In this document: positions 13,664 to 20,817 of the stretch, piece after piece
Layout: each line of letters opens with the position of its first letter
Numbering within the stretch: the stretch's first letter is position 1
Source of the DNA: a virus
DNA length: 31,531 nt
Direction: 5' to 3' (one strand)
Virus record (IMG/VR): IMGVR_UViG_3300027833_000155
Location: 1 to 31,531 of that record
Made by a program: the position numbers and the translations under genes
The notes under the pieces: generated by a model
The model's input: only the letters and a program-made list of their open reading frames with translations
What the model was told of the DNA's origin: nothing
Database searches by the model: none

Positions 13664-13897
13664 TTAATCAGATTCAACCCACTTCAAACCAAATACAGAC
13701 GGGTATAATTCTCTATTAAAGTTTTTATTACCTAATAAAGATACCCACACTTTACCTTGGCTAGAAGGTTTATGTGGTGGGTTGCCACCTTCTAGAATAT
13801 AAGATTCATCTCTAAAAGACTTTACCATTTCACTTTTAACAGTGCGTTCACCACTATCCTGATGTACCAAAATCCAACCGTTTTTAGATATAAACAT
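13664..13897 (-). CDS. hypothetical protein (77 aa)
   Basis: A 77-residue protein starting MFISKNGWILVHQDSGERT. The pattern of short strands and a Gly/Pro-rich loop (LEGGNPPHKPSSQGKVWVSL) suggests a small beta barrel. GGAG lies 7 bases before the ATG, which also overlaps the stop of the membrane peptide upstream by one base (TAATG). It is the last gene before the terminator at 13564-13588. No family recognised. Confidence 0.65.
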   Translation of the reverse strand: MFISKNGWILVHQDSGERTVKSEMVKSFRDESYILEGGNPPHKPSSQGKVWVSLLGNKNFNRELYPSVFGLKWVESD

Positions 13898-14007
13898 TAT
13901 AATACTCCTTCAGCTATTGCTTTATATACAACTAAACCAAACCACACTGTAGCTATAACACTACAGAACAAAAACATTTCTACGAAAAACCTAGTTAAAT
14001 TACTCAT
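13897..14007 (-). CDS. 36-residue single-pass membrane peptide
   Basis: A 36-codon gene coupled on both sides: its ATG overlaps the end of the 51-codon gene by 8 bases and its stop overlaps the next start by one. The product is MSNLTRFFVEMFLFCSVIAT followed by VWFGLVVYKAIAEGVL, one membrane helix of about 21 residues. It is the third membrane peptide in the leftward genes. Function unknown. Confidence 0.6.
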   Translation of the reverse strand: MSNLTRFFVEMFLFCSVIATVWFGLVVYKAIAEGVL

Positions 14008-14155
14008 CGTTGCATTCCTTTTTAGATTCTTTACGAAAGCGTTTGTTGTAACCACGCTTAACTCTTTTAACTACACCTTTTTTAAAGTTATGTAGCTTGC
14101 GGTGTTTTGATAATACATCAAACTCATCACCAGATTTTAACTTAATTTTATCCAT
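14000..14155 (-). CDS. 51-residue highly basic protein
   Basis: A 51-codon gene with GGAGG 8 bases before its ATG, the strongest ribosome site in this part. The product starts MDKIKLKSGDEFDVLSKHRK and continues with VVKRVKRGYNKRFRKESKK, giving a large positive charge over residues 15-46. Nucleic acid binding is the obvious possibility, unproven. It overlaps the following membrane peptide by 8 bases. Confidence 0.65.
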   Translation of the reverse strand: MDKIKLKSGDEFDVLSKHRKLHNFKKGVVKRVKRGYNKRFRKESKKECNDE

Positions 14156-14156
14156 A

Positions 14157-14474
14157 CTAAACCTCCGCTAAAAACACTTCTGGTTTTAATTCTATTACTT
14201 GTTCCCAATGCTCACAATAATCTCTTATATTAAAATCAGCATCATCAACCAGATCAGCATCAATAATATATTCTTCAAAGTAATCATCTCTCATTACAAT
14301 CTTATCATCAATAAGATCCCAGAAAGCTTTATCCTGACCCATAGTTACATCAACATCTGATATAACGTAAGTAGAACCAAACTTAGACTTCCAGCTTTGT
14401 GGGCAGTCACCCTGACCATCCCAATCGTGGGCGGCATAGTTTTCATAGAGTTGAGTAATGATTACAATTTTCAT
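14157..14474 (-). CDS. hypothetical protein (105 aa)
   Basis: A 105-residue acidic protein starting MKIVIITQLYENYAAHDWDG. The N-terminus (IVIITQ-YENY-AHDWDG-G-CPQSWKSKFG) is a recognisable block that I associate with small proteins on phages and plasmids, without known role. The centre and C-terminus are rich in Asp and Glu (FEEYIIDADLVDDADF). It lies between the first leftward gene and the basic 51-codon gene. No catalytic motif is evident. Confidence 0.75.
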   Translation of the reverse strand: MKIVIITQLYENYAAHDWDGQGDCPQSWKSKFGSTYVISDVDVTMGQDKAFWDLIDDKIVMRDDYFEEYIIDADLVDDADFNIRDYCEHWEQVIELKPEVFLAEV

Positions 14475-14532
14475 AGCTTCACCTATAAATTATATTATTA
14501 ATAGAAATTAAACGCCATCCTTGGCCGATAGA

Positions 14533-15018
14533 TTATTTAGCCGCTTGTAAGATTTCAAGCATTGCATCCAGTTTAGAATCAATATCAGAGACTTTAGTCT
14601 CAAGTGCAGTAATTCTATTGTCCATCTTTTTAGCTACGCTATTCACCGGAGTAGCTTTCTTGACAGCCTTTGGCTTGTTAGAATCTAAAGCCTCTTCAGC
14701 TTGCTGAACTGTCTGCTGTTTAGCTTTAGCTACTGGTTTAGCTTTAACTTTCTTAGCAGCCTTCGGCTTTTTAATCAGCTTCAAAATTTCCTTTGGAACA
14801 ACCTGATGCTCTCTGAAATCTGTCACATCACCATGAGTCATGTGAGAGTCCTGATCGCCATAGAATTTATTCAGAACGGCGTTGAACACTTTGGTCAAAC
14901 CGTATCGCTCCGAAGGATTCTTGGCATGGATATTAGCAAAGTGGCAAGCTACGCCATAGACTTGTTTAGCACTAGCAATTTTGTTGTTGTCGATATTAAC
15001 GAAGTTAATGTTGTTCAT
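14533..15018 (-). CDS. three-part phage protein: N-terminal domain, K/A-rich linker, coiled coil
   Basis: A 161-residue protein and the first gene after the large control region. I choose the ATG at 15018 with AAGG 8 bases upstream; a GTG nine bases earlier overlaps that site. Residues 1-80 form a folded, helical-looking domain (QVYGVACHFANIHAKNPSERYG). Residues about 80-130 are a Lys/Ala/Pro/Val linker typical of DNA-bound tails. The last 30 residues (MDNRITALETKVSDIDSKLD...) are a clear coiled coil. This arrangement suggests an oligomeric DNA-binding protein, possibly nucleoid-like. The promoter at 15762-15790 would place over 700 bases of leader in front of it. Confidence 0.75.
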   Translation of the reverse strand: MNNINFVNIDNNKIASAKQVYGVACHFANIHAKNPSERYGLTKVFNAVLNKFYGDQDSHMTHGDVTDFREHQVVPKEILKLIKKPKAAKKVKAKPVAKAKQQTVQQAEEALDSNKPKAVKKATPVNSVAKKMDNRITALETKVSDIDSKLDAMLEILQAAK

Positions 15019-15085
15019 AATAATCACCTTGAGAAAAATTTATAATTTTTGGACTGACTCAATCGGTCAGCAGTTTTCGACTTTA

Positions 15086-15150
15086 GCTTCTATATTAAAT
15101 AACTTAAAAAGTCATAAATGACTTCTTTTTAAGTTATTTAATATAGAAGC
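15086..15150. repeat. large AT-rich inverted repeat (about 30-bp arms)
   Basis: The left arm 15086-15115 (GCTTCTATATTAAATAAC...) is the reverse complement of 15118-15150 except for two extra bases (CT) in the right arm, with only two bases between arms. Transcribed, it gives a hairpin of about 30 base pairs; as DNA it could form a cruciform. It is 68 bases before the first leftward gene and has no T-run, so it is not an ordinary terminator. Long near-perfect stems of this sort are typical RNase III targets in phage leaders. Confidence 0.85.
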
Positions 15151-15154
15151 TTTA

Positions 15155-15191
15155 TTAGTACATTAGTATATATAGTATACTAATGTACTAA
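15155..15191. repeat. perfect 16-bp inverted repeat with 5-base loop
   Basis: TTAGTACATTAGTATA (15155-15170) pairs without mismatch with TATACTAATGTACTAA (15176-15191) across the loop TATAG. It directly adjoins the larger inverted repeat at 15086-15150, so two long hairpins stand side by side between the palindrome-rich tract and the first leftward gene. Confidence 0.88.
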
Positions 15192-15659
15192 AAGTTTGAG
15201 GCAACAGCAAAGCTGTCGTGTGAGTCTGGGTGCATCTGAAGTCTTTAAAAGACTTTTAAGCTACTTGGTGGAAATCGCCAATTCCTCCTTCGGAGGGTTG
15301 TTAGCTAAGAAATCTAGCAATCTCTTTAGAAGTATAATCCTTAGATTATAAATCCTTGTAAGTCGTTGAAATCCTTGGAAGTCTCTATAGAAATTCTAAA
15401 GAATTTTAAAAGTCTCTAAAGTCTCTACAGTTTGGAAACTAGATTATAAATCTATGGAGATCTCTCAAGTCTTTTAAAGACTTTATAGCGTGGGCGATAG
15501 AATCTATGGATTCTCTGGAAGTCTTTTAAAGACTTTAAGGGGCGGGCAGGTGGCCATACCCCCACCCCCCTATATATACACAATCATATACATTTTGGCA
15601 GACTTTAGAGTGTCAACCAGTTAGCGCGGCAGCTTTAAAGACTTTAAAGGGTAAACATG
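15192..15659. other. gene-free palindrome-rich tract, candidate structured leader RNA or replication origin
   Basis: No convincing reading frame exists on either strand. At least eight short dyads follow one another: AAGTCTTT-AAAGACTT with one central base at 15239-15255, 15467-15483 and 15519-15535; a branched fold at 15259-15306 (TTGGTG/CGCCAA and CCTCC/GGAGG inside AGCTA/TAGCT); AGATT-ATA-AATC at about 15343-15354 and 15441-15452; AAATTCT-AA-AGAATTT at 15391-15406; AGAATC-TATG-GATTCT at 15499-15514; and CTTTAAAG twice at 15633-15649. Direct repeats include AGTCTCTA and AAATCCTTG, the latter with a 19-base period. A GC island lies at 15538-15570. Leftward transcription from 15.76 kb would make all of this a leader RNA. 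Confidence 0.7.
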
Positions 15660-15761
15660 GTGCAGATAAATGTACACAAAGAACACTTATATGTACATAA
15701 AAAGGGGGAGGAAGATGGTTGTGTCTGAAATGACTATATAACCCCGGTGGGCTTAATATCT

Positions 15762-15790
15762 ATTATAGGAGTAATATTGAATTCTGTCAA
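15762..15790 (-). promoter_or_regulatory. perfect consensus sigma70 promoter, leftward
   Basis: On the minus strand TTGACA (15790-15785), 17 bases, TATAAT (15767-15762), both hexamers perfect. The start would be near 15755, which gives a leader of about 735 bases before the first ATG at 15018. It forms a divergent pair with the rightward promoter at 15895-15923. Confidence 0.85.
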
Positions 15791-15822
15791 GCTATTTCGT
15801 ATGTATTCGCTGCATGAGCCTC

Positions 15823-15854
15823 CACTTACATATACCATTAATGATATATAAGTG
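15823..15854. promoter_or_regulatory. dyad element between the divergent promoters, possible operator
   Basis: CACTTA (15823-15828) and TAAGTG (15849-15854) flank alternating AT sequence around the palindrome CATTAATG (15836-15843). The arms match at 10 of 11 positions if a two-base offset is allowed. It lies about midway between the two -35 boxes, the usual place for a shared operator. No repressor gene is seen in this window. Confidence 0.4.
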
Positions 15855-15894
15855 TATATATGACGTATAATATATCATAAAAGGTATAAACTAC

Positions 15895-15923
15895 TTGACA
15901 GTAATGCTTTTTAGGTATATACT
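15895..15923 (+). promoter_or_regulatory. sigma70-type promoter for the packaging and virion genes
   Basis: TTGACA (15895-15900), 17 bases, TATACT (15918-15923), 11 of 12 hexamer positions. The start would be near 15930, some 25 bases before the small terminase ATG. No good ribosome site precedes that ATG, so translation from this short leader may be weak or depend on AT-rich context. It is the only strong rightward promoter found before the late genes. Confidence 0.8.
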
Positions 15924-15954
15924 ATATATATATAATAGATAAACTAGATTAGAT

Positions 15955-16353
15955 ATGAGTCAGACTAAAGAATTAACAACCAAGCAGGAAGCTTTTCTCA
16001 ACCACTTAGTTGAAGTAGGAGGTGATCCGCGCAAAGCAGCAGAATTAGCTGGCTATGCAGATAGTAGTTATCCATCGGTTGTTAAATCATTAAAGACGGA
16101 GATCTTGGATCTAGCTACAAATATCTTAGCCCAGTCTGCACCAAAAGCAGCGATGAAGCTCGTAGACATTATGGATAGTGCAGAGCCAATTCCACAGGCC
16201 AATATGCGTATACAAGCAGCACAAACCATATTAGATCGTGTAGGTTTAGGGAAGACCGACCGTTTAGATGTAACGGTAAACACGGCAGGTGGTATTTTTG
16301 TATTACCCGCAAAACAAGAAACAGTGTTGGAGGGTGACTATGAGGAGGTCTAG
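15955..16353 (+). CDS. terminase small subunit-like protein
   Basis: A 132-residue protein with a helix-turn-helix-like N-terminus (LTTKQEAFLNHLVEVGGDPRKAAELAGYAD split over residues 7-36), the usual start of small terminase subunits that recognise phage DNA. The central helical region (LATNILAQSAPKAAMKLVDIM) would build the oligomeric ring, and the C-terminus ends in an acidic tail. It is the first late gene and precedes the large terminase by one small gene. It overlaps that small gene by 14 bases. Position and length fit the family. Confidence 0.82.
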   Translation: MSQTKELTTKQEAFLNHLVEVGGDPRKAAELAGYADSSYPSVVKSLKTEILDLATNILAQSAPKAAMKLVDIMDSAEPIPQANMRIQAAQTILDRVGLGKTDRLDVTVNTAGGIFVLPAKQETVLEGDYEEV

Positions 16354-16564
16354 TAGCACAATTCCTTTTGGTTATAAGTTAAACGAAAACAACCCAAAGC
16401 TGTTGACAGAAGTACCCGAACAATTAGAAGAGCTTGATAAGATGATTGATATGATCAAGCAAAGAACTTTAAGCCTACGAGAAGCGTCATTGTTTTTAGA
16501 ACATAAAACAGGAAGAGCAATCTCTCACATGGGTTTAAAAAAGATAGCAGATAAAAGACAATGA
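16340..16564 (+). CDS. small protein between terminase subunits, recombinase-like HTH segment (74 aa)
   Basis: A 74-residue protein; the ATG at 16340 follows GGAGGGTGACT and is the plausible start, as the frame upstream lies inside the small terminase. The text IPFGYKLNENNP, then EELDKMIDMIKQRTLSLREASLFLEHKTGR and ISHMGLKKI (quoted in parts), resembles the domain that follows the catalytic part of serine recombinases (VPFGYxxxE...G.S.R.IA..L...G). Without the catalytic domain it is likely a small DNA-binding helper of packaging. Its stop overlaps the large terminase start as ATGA. Confidence 0.72.
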   Translation: MRRSSSTIPFGYKLNENNPKLLTEVPEQLEELDKMIDMIKQRTLSLREASLFLEHKTGRAISHMGLKKIADKRQ

Positions 16565-18246
16565 AAGATTGGGAAGTTAATCCCGACAATTATGCAAAGG
16601 ACGATACTGGAGAGTTTATACTAAAGGTTGATGGGACTCCGCGCAAAAAGTCAGGAAGAGCTAAAGGATCTAAGGGAAGAGGATATACATATCATTCCCA
16701 AACTAAAGCTAAAATGGCTGCAAAGAAACAAGTAAAAGAAAAAGAAAAGAAACTTAAAGCAGCACAGAATAAAGTCGATAGTTATAAAAAGGCTATCAGC
16801 AGCACCAAGAAAACTTTAAATAAATTAGACAACAAAGAATCTTCTATCGAAGGTAAGATAGTAGAAGATGTACAGTTAGACAGTTTACCTAGTGCATTAG
16901 CTCAAGAAGCTACAGATGATGTTATCTTCAAGGCTAACGAAGGGCCACAAGAAGACTTCCTTGCAGCAGGTGAAACAGACGTTCTGTACGGAGGAGCAGC
17001 CGGAGGCGGTAAATCCTACGCGATGCTCGTAGACCCTCTTAGATACGCTCACAGGGCGGCTCACAGGGGTTTGATTATTAGACGGTCTATGCCAGAACTC
17101 CGCGAGTTAATAGACAAGTCTAGAGAGTTATATCCTAAAGCTTTTCCGGGATGTAAGTATAAAGAAGTAGAAAAGCTTTGGACGTTTCCAAGCGGAGCTA
17201 AGATAGAGTTTGGATTCCTTGAGCGTGATGCGGATGTTTACCGCTATCAGGGTCAAGCATATAGTTGGATAGGTTTTGATGAAATTACACACCTACCTAC
17301 AGAGTTTGCTTGGAATTACTTAGCATCACGATTACGTACTACTGATCCTGAAATTGAAGTATATATGCGTTGCACAGCAAACCCCGGAGGTGCTGGAGCA
17401 ACATGGGTTAAAAAGCGTTATATTGATGTCGCTCCACCCAACAGTTCTTTTTTAGGTAATGATGGATTAACCAGAAAGTTTATACCAGCACGATTACAAG
17501 ACAATCCTTTTCTAGCAACAGATGGTAGATATGAAAAGATGCTTCAGGCTTTGCCGCCTACACAGCGTCAACAACTGTTAGAAGGGAATTGGGATGTTGC
17601 TGAAGGTGCAGCATTCACAGAGTTTAATCCAAGGGATCATGTAATAACTCCTTTTGAGATTCCGTTACATTGGGAACGTGCAAAAGGAATTGACTATGGA
17701 TATGCTTCAGAAAGTGCATGTGTATGGGGTACAGTTGATCCTAGTGATGGAACTTTAATTATATATAGAGAACTATATAGAAAAGGTCTTTTAGGTACAG
17801 AGTTAGCTGATATGCTAATGAACATGGAACTAGAAGATCCTACAAGTGTTGCGGGAGTTTTAGACACAGCTTGCTGGAGTCGCACCGGAACAACAGGCCC
17901 AACAGTCGGAGAAACTCTTCAACGAGCAGGACATAAGTTAAGAAGAGCAGATAAGAACCGAATACAGGGCAAAATACAGATCCATGAATACTTGAAGTTG
18001 CAGCCAAGCGGTAGGCCACGCATTCAAATATTTAATACTTGCCCGAACCTGATACGCGAACTACAAAGTATTCCTCTGGATAAAACAAATCCTGAAGATG
18101 TTAATACACATGCTCCAGATCACGCATATGATGCTTTAAGATACTTGATCATGTCTAGACCTCGTATAAACGATACTTTACAGCAGATGCGACAGTTTCA
18201 GCGAGAACAACACTTTAGACCTTTAGACACAACTTTTGGATATTAA
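16561..18246 (+). CDS. terminase large subunit
   Basis: A 561-residue packaging motor. ATPase: Walker A GGAAGGGKS (144-152), Walker B WIGFDE with Asp240 and Glu241, motif III CTANPGGAG (271-279). The RNase H-like nuclease shows Asp378 (GIDYGY), Asp435 (VLDTAC) and Asp524 (DHAYDALRY). Residues 1-110 precede the ATPase domain and are unusual: a basic, Gly/Lys-rich start (KKSGRAKGSKGRG) followed by a Lys/Glu-rich probable coiled coil. Its start overlaps the preceding small gene by 4 bases (ATGA). Confidence 0.95.
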   Translation: MKDWEVNPDNYAKDDTGEFILKVDGTPRKKSGRAKGSKGRGYTYHSQTKAKMAAKKQVKEKEKKLKAAQNKVDSYKKAISSTKKTLNKLDNKESSIEGKIVEDVQLDSLPSALAQEATDDVIFKANEGPQEDFLAAGETDVLYGGAAGGGKSYAMLVDPLRYAHRAAHRGLIIRRSMPELRELIDKSRELYPKAFPGCKYKEVEKLWTFPSGAKIEFGFLERDADVYRYQGQAYSWIGFDEITHLPTEFAWNYLASRLRTTDPEIEVYMRCTANPGGAGATWVKKRYIDVAPPNSSFLGNDGLTRKFIPARLQDNPFLATDGRYEKMLQALPPTQRQQLLEGNWDVAEGAAFTEFNPRDHVITPFEIPLHWERAKGIDYGYASESACVWGTVDPSDGTLIIYRELYRKGLLGTELADMLMNMELEDPTSVAGVLDTACWSRTGTTGPTVGETLQRAGHKLRRADKNRIQGKIQIHEYLKLQPSGRPRIQIFNTCPNLIRELQSIPLDKTNPEDVNTHAPDHAYDALRYLIMSRPRINDTLQQMRQFQREQHFRPLDTTFGY

Positions 18247-18247
18247 T

Positions 18248-18625
18248 ATGTACGGAAAAAAGAAATTAAAATATAATAACGGTGGTCTAGTAGCTCAAAA
18301 ACAATTTGGAAATGTGGGTTCTTTAGTAGCTCAAGCATCAGGTGATCAAGGATTTAAAGCAGGAAGTATTACAGGAAGTTTAAGAAAAGGAAGTGCTGCT
18401 GTATCAGCTAGTCAATATAAAGACTCTGCTGGTGGTCGTAACAAGAACATTAGTATAGAAAAACAATTAAAAAATAAGTCTTCTGTAGGTGCAAACAAAT
18501 CATCATATGGTATGGGAGCTTCTTATAATAAACAACTAAAAAGCGGCTTTAATTTAAGAGTAGAAGCACGTAAAGATGGACGAGGCCAATTATCTGGCAG
18601 TATGTCTATTTCTAAGCCACTTTAA
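18248..18625 (+). CDS. Gly/Lys/Ser-rich hypothetical protein (125 aa)
   Basis: A 125-residue basic protein starting MYGKKKLKYNNGGLVAQKQF. It is low in complexity, with Gly, Ser, Lys and Ala making up much of the sequence and two GxLVAQ repeats (GGLVAQ, GSLVAQ). The C-terminal half alternates polar and hydrophobic residues (LRVEARKDGRGQLSGSMSI), suggesting beta structure. I take the ATG at 18248, just after the terminase stop; a TTG 12 bases earlier is in the terminase. Similar Gly/Lys-rich small proteins occur beside portals in other podoviruses. Possibly virion-associated. Confidence 0.72.
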   Translation: MYGKKKLKYNNGGLVAQKQFGNVGSLVAQASGDQGFKAGSITGSLRKGSAAVSASQYKDSAGGRNKNISIEKQLKNKSSVGANKSSYGMGASYNKQLKSGFNLRVEARKDGRGQLSGSMSISKPL

Positions 18626-18636
18626 AGGTAATTTAA

Positions 18637-20817
18637 ATGCAAGAAGAAAATTCGTTATACTCAAATGCAAACGACATCTTTTATAAAGTAGAAGGTGAAA
18701 ACGGTTTAGAAATGAACCTTGAAGATAGTGTGCGTTCTAAACTTGTTGGGTTAATTGAAGATCGTTTTGAACAATCTCAAAGTGCAAGAGAAGCTGACGA
18801 ACAACGATGGCTAAAAGCCTATCACAATTTTAGAGGCTTGTACGGGAAACAACAAAGCTTTAGAGAATCTGAAAAATCTAAAGTATTTATTAAAGTTACA
18901 AAAACGAAAGTTTTAGCTGCTTTTGGGCAGTTAGTAGATGTTATTTTTGGAACGGGACAGTTTCCAATTGGAGTTAAAGAAACTCTTATTCCCGAAGGTG
19001 TTGCAACATATCGACACATTGACACAACTCCCGGAATAGAGACATCTCTTTCAGAAGAAGAAGAAAAAGAAGAACAAGAAATTGTTAATCCTTTTGATGT
19101 TGGTTATGAAGGGGATGGTAAAGTTTTAAAAGCTGGAGCAACTTTTGGACAAGGTGAATCTCGTTTTGAAAGACTTCTAAATGAAGCAGAAGAAAATGGT
19201 GAAATTGCTTTAACAGATGGCCCTTCTCCTGATCCTAATGTATTAGAAGTTTCTCCAGCTAAAGAAGCTGCTAGAAAAATGCAGAAGTTAATTCACGATC
19301 AAATAGAAGAATCAAACGGATCTTCTGAATTACGAAACGCTATTTTTGAAGCAGCTTTATTTGGTACTGGTATTATCAAAGGCCCGTTTAACCACAACAA
19401 AACTATTGGAAGGTGGAGAAAGGATGAAGCAACGGGTACTCGTAACTATGACCCTCTTAGTGTGCGTGTACCACGTATTGAATTTGTTAGTATTTGGGAC
19501 TTTTTCCCCGACCCTAGCGCAACCACAATTGATGAGTGTGAATACACTTTCCACCGTCATAAGCTCAATCGTTCTCAGTTAAGAGCATTATCAAAGCTAC
19601 CTTATTTTGATAAAGATGCTATACGTGATGCGTTAATGCTTGGGCCTAATTATGTTGAACAAGATTATGAGCATGAGTTAAAAGACGATGCGCGTACAGA
19701 AGAATATGGTTCAGGACAGTTTGAAGTTTTAGAATACTGGGGAATCATGGACGCAGAGTATGCGCGTGAAGCGGGTATGGAGCTTGATGAAGATGTTGAT
19801 GATTTAGATGAAGTACAAATTAATGCTTGGATTTGTAATGGCAAGCTTCTCCGCACAGTGGTTAATCCATTTACTCCATATCGACTGCCCTATAATGCCT
19901 TTAGTTACGAGCGTAATCCTTATAGCTTTTTTGGCATTGGTGTTGCCGAAAATATGGACGACTCGCAACAGATAATGAACGGCCACGCACGTATGGCAAT
20001 TGACAATCTTGCTTTGAGTGGTTCTTTAGTTTTTGACGTAGACGAGTCTGCTTTAGTTGGTGGGCAGTCAATGGAAATATATCCCGGAAAAGTCTTCCGT
20101 AGACAAGCAGGAATGCCGGGGCAAGCTATTCATGGAGTTAAGTTTCCAAACACTTCTCAAGAAAACATGATGATGTTTGATAAATTTAGACAGCTTGCTG
20201 ACGAGCAAACCGGAATACCTAGTTATTCACATGGTCAAACAGGCGTTCAGTCTATGACCCGTACCGCTTCTGGTATGTCTATGTTGCTGGGTGCTGCGTC
20301 ACTTAATATTAAAACTGTTGTTAAAAACCTAGATGATTTTTTATTAAAGCCTTTAGGTCAAGCATACTACCAATGGAACATGCAGTTTTTTGATGGTCAG
20401 TTAGAAATAGAAGGCGATTTAGAAATTAAAGCTATGGGTACAAATAGCTTGATGCAGAAAGAAGTACGTAGTCAACGATTGACAATGTTCTTACAAACTG
20501 CACAAAATCCTGCTATTGCACCGTTTGTTAAGATCTCTAAGATCATTAGTGAGCTTGCATACAGTCTTGATCTAGACCCTGATGAAATTCTAAATGATCC
20601 TGAAGAAGCAGCTATTATGGCTCAAATTATAGGAGTACAAAATGCTGGACAAGGAAATGGCAGCGAGGCTGTCCCCCCTAGTGACCAATCAGGAGCTATG
20701 GGAAGCCCTCAAGGAACACCTCAACAACCTCAAGATGTTGGAGCTACAGGGACTGGCGGTGGCAACATCGGAACTGGAAGTGTTCCGCAAGCAGGGGAAA
20801 GTGAGTTCTCTGGCTAA
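18637..20817 (+). CDS. portal protein (large podovirus type)
   Basis: A 726-residue head-tail connector. It lies directly after the terminase block and before scaffold and capsid. Recognisable segments: an N-terminal helical start with RWLKAYHNFRGLYG, a membrane-free alpha/beta body with IEFVSIWDFFPDPSATT (about 286-302), GVAENMDDSQQIMNGHARMA (about 435-455) and QTGIPSYSHGQTGVQSMTRTA (quoted in part; about 530), a pattern of large marine podovirus portals. It is longer than T7 gp8 (536). The last 60 residues are Gly/Pro/Gln-rich and probably disordered; this is exactly where another gene overlaps it. AAAGG stands before the ATG. Confidence 0.9.
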   Translation: MQEENSLYSNANDIFYKVEGENGLEMNLEDSVRSKLVGLIEDRFEQSQSAREADEQRWLKAYHNFRGLYGKQQSFRESEKSKVFIKVTKTKVLAAFGQLVDVIFGTGQFPIGVKETLIPEGVATYRHIDTTPGIETSLSEEEEKEEQEIVNPFDVGYEGDGKVLKAGATFGQGESRFERLLNEAEENGEIALTDGPSPDPNVLEVSPAKEAARKMQKLIHDQIEESNGSSELRNAIFEAALFGTGIIKGPFNHNKTIGRWRKDEATGTRNYDPLSVRVPRIEFVSIWDFFPDPSATTIDECEYTFHRHKLNRSQLRALSKLPYFDKDAIRDALMLGPNYVEQDYEHELKDDARTEEYGSGQFEVLEYWGIMDAEYAREAGMELDEDVDDLDEVQINAWICNGKLLRTVVNPFTPYRLPYNAFSYERNPYSFFGIGVAENMDDSQQIMNGHARMAIDNLALSGSLVFDVDESALVGGQSMEIYPGKVFRRQAGMPGQAIHGVKFPNTSQENMMMFDKFRQLADEQTGIPSYSHGQTGVQSMTRTASGMSMLLGAASLNIKTVVKNLDDFLLKPLGQAYYQWNMQFFDGQLEIEGDLEIKAMGTNSLMQKEVRSQRLTMFLQTAQNPAIAPFVKISKIISELAYSLDLDPDEILNDPEEAAIMAQIIGVQNAGQGNGSEAVPPSDQSGAMGSPQGTPQQPQDVGATGTGGGNIGTGSVPQAGESEFSG

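Noticed and set aside
15181-15330. Possible tRNA or tRNA-like fold around 15200-15310
   Set aside because: No T-arm (GTTCGA-type) sequence, no acceptor pairing and no anticodon arm of correct length could be found.
15192-15659. Possible CRISPR array in the palindrome-rich tract
   Set aside because: Repeats are of several kinds, spacing is irregular, and there is no uniform repeat-spacer pattern and no cas genes.
15649-15733. Very short plus-strand frames (MVQINVHKE... and MVVSEMTI) near the GGGGGAGGAAG run
   Set aside because: At 23 and 8 codons, without promoter on that strand or coupling to other genes, they cannot be supported.
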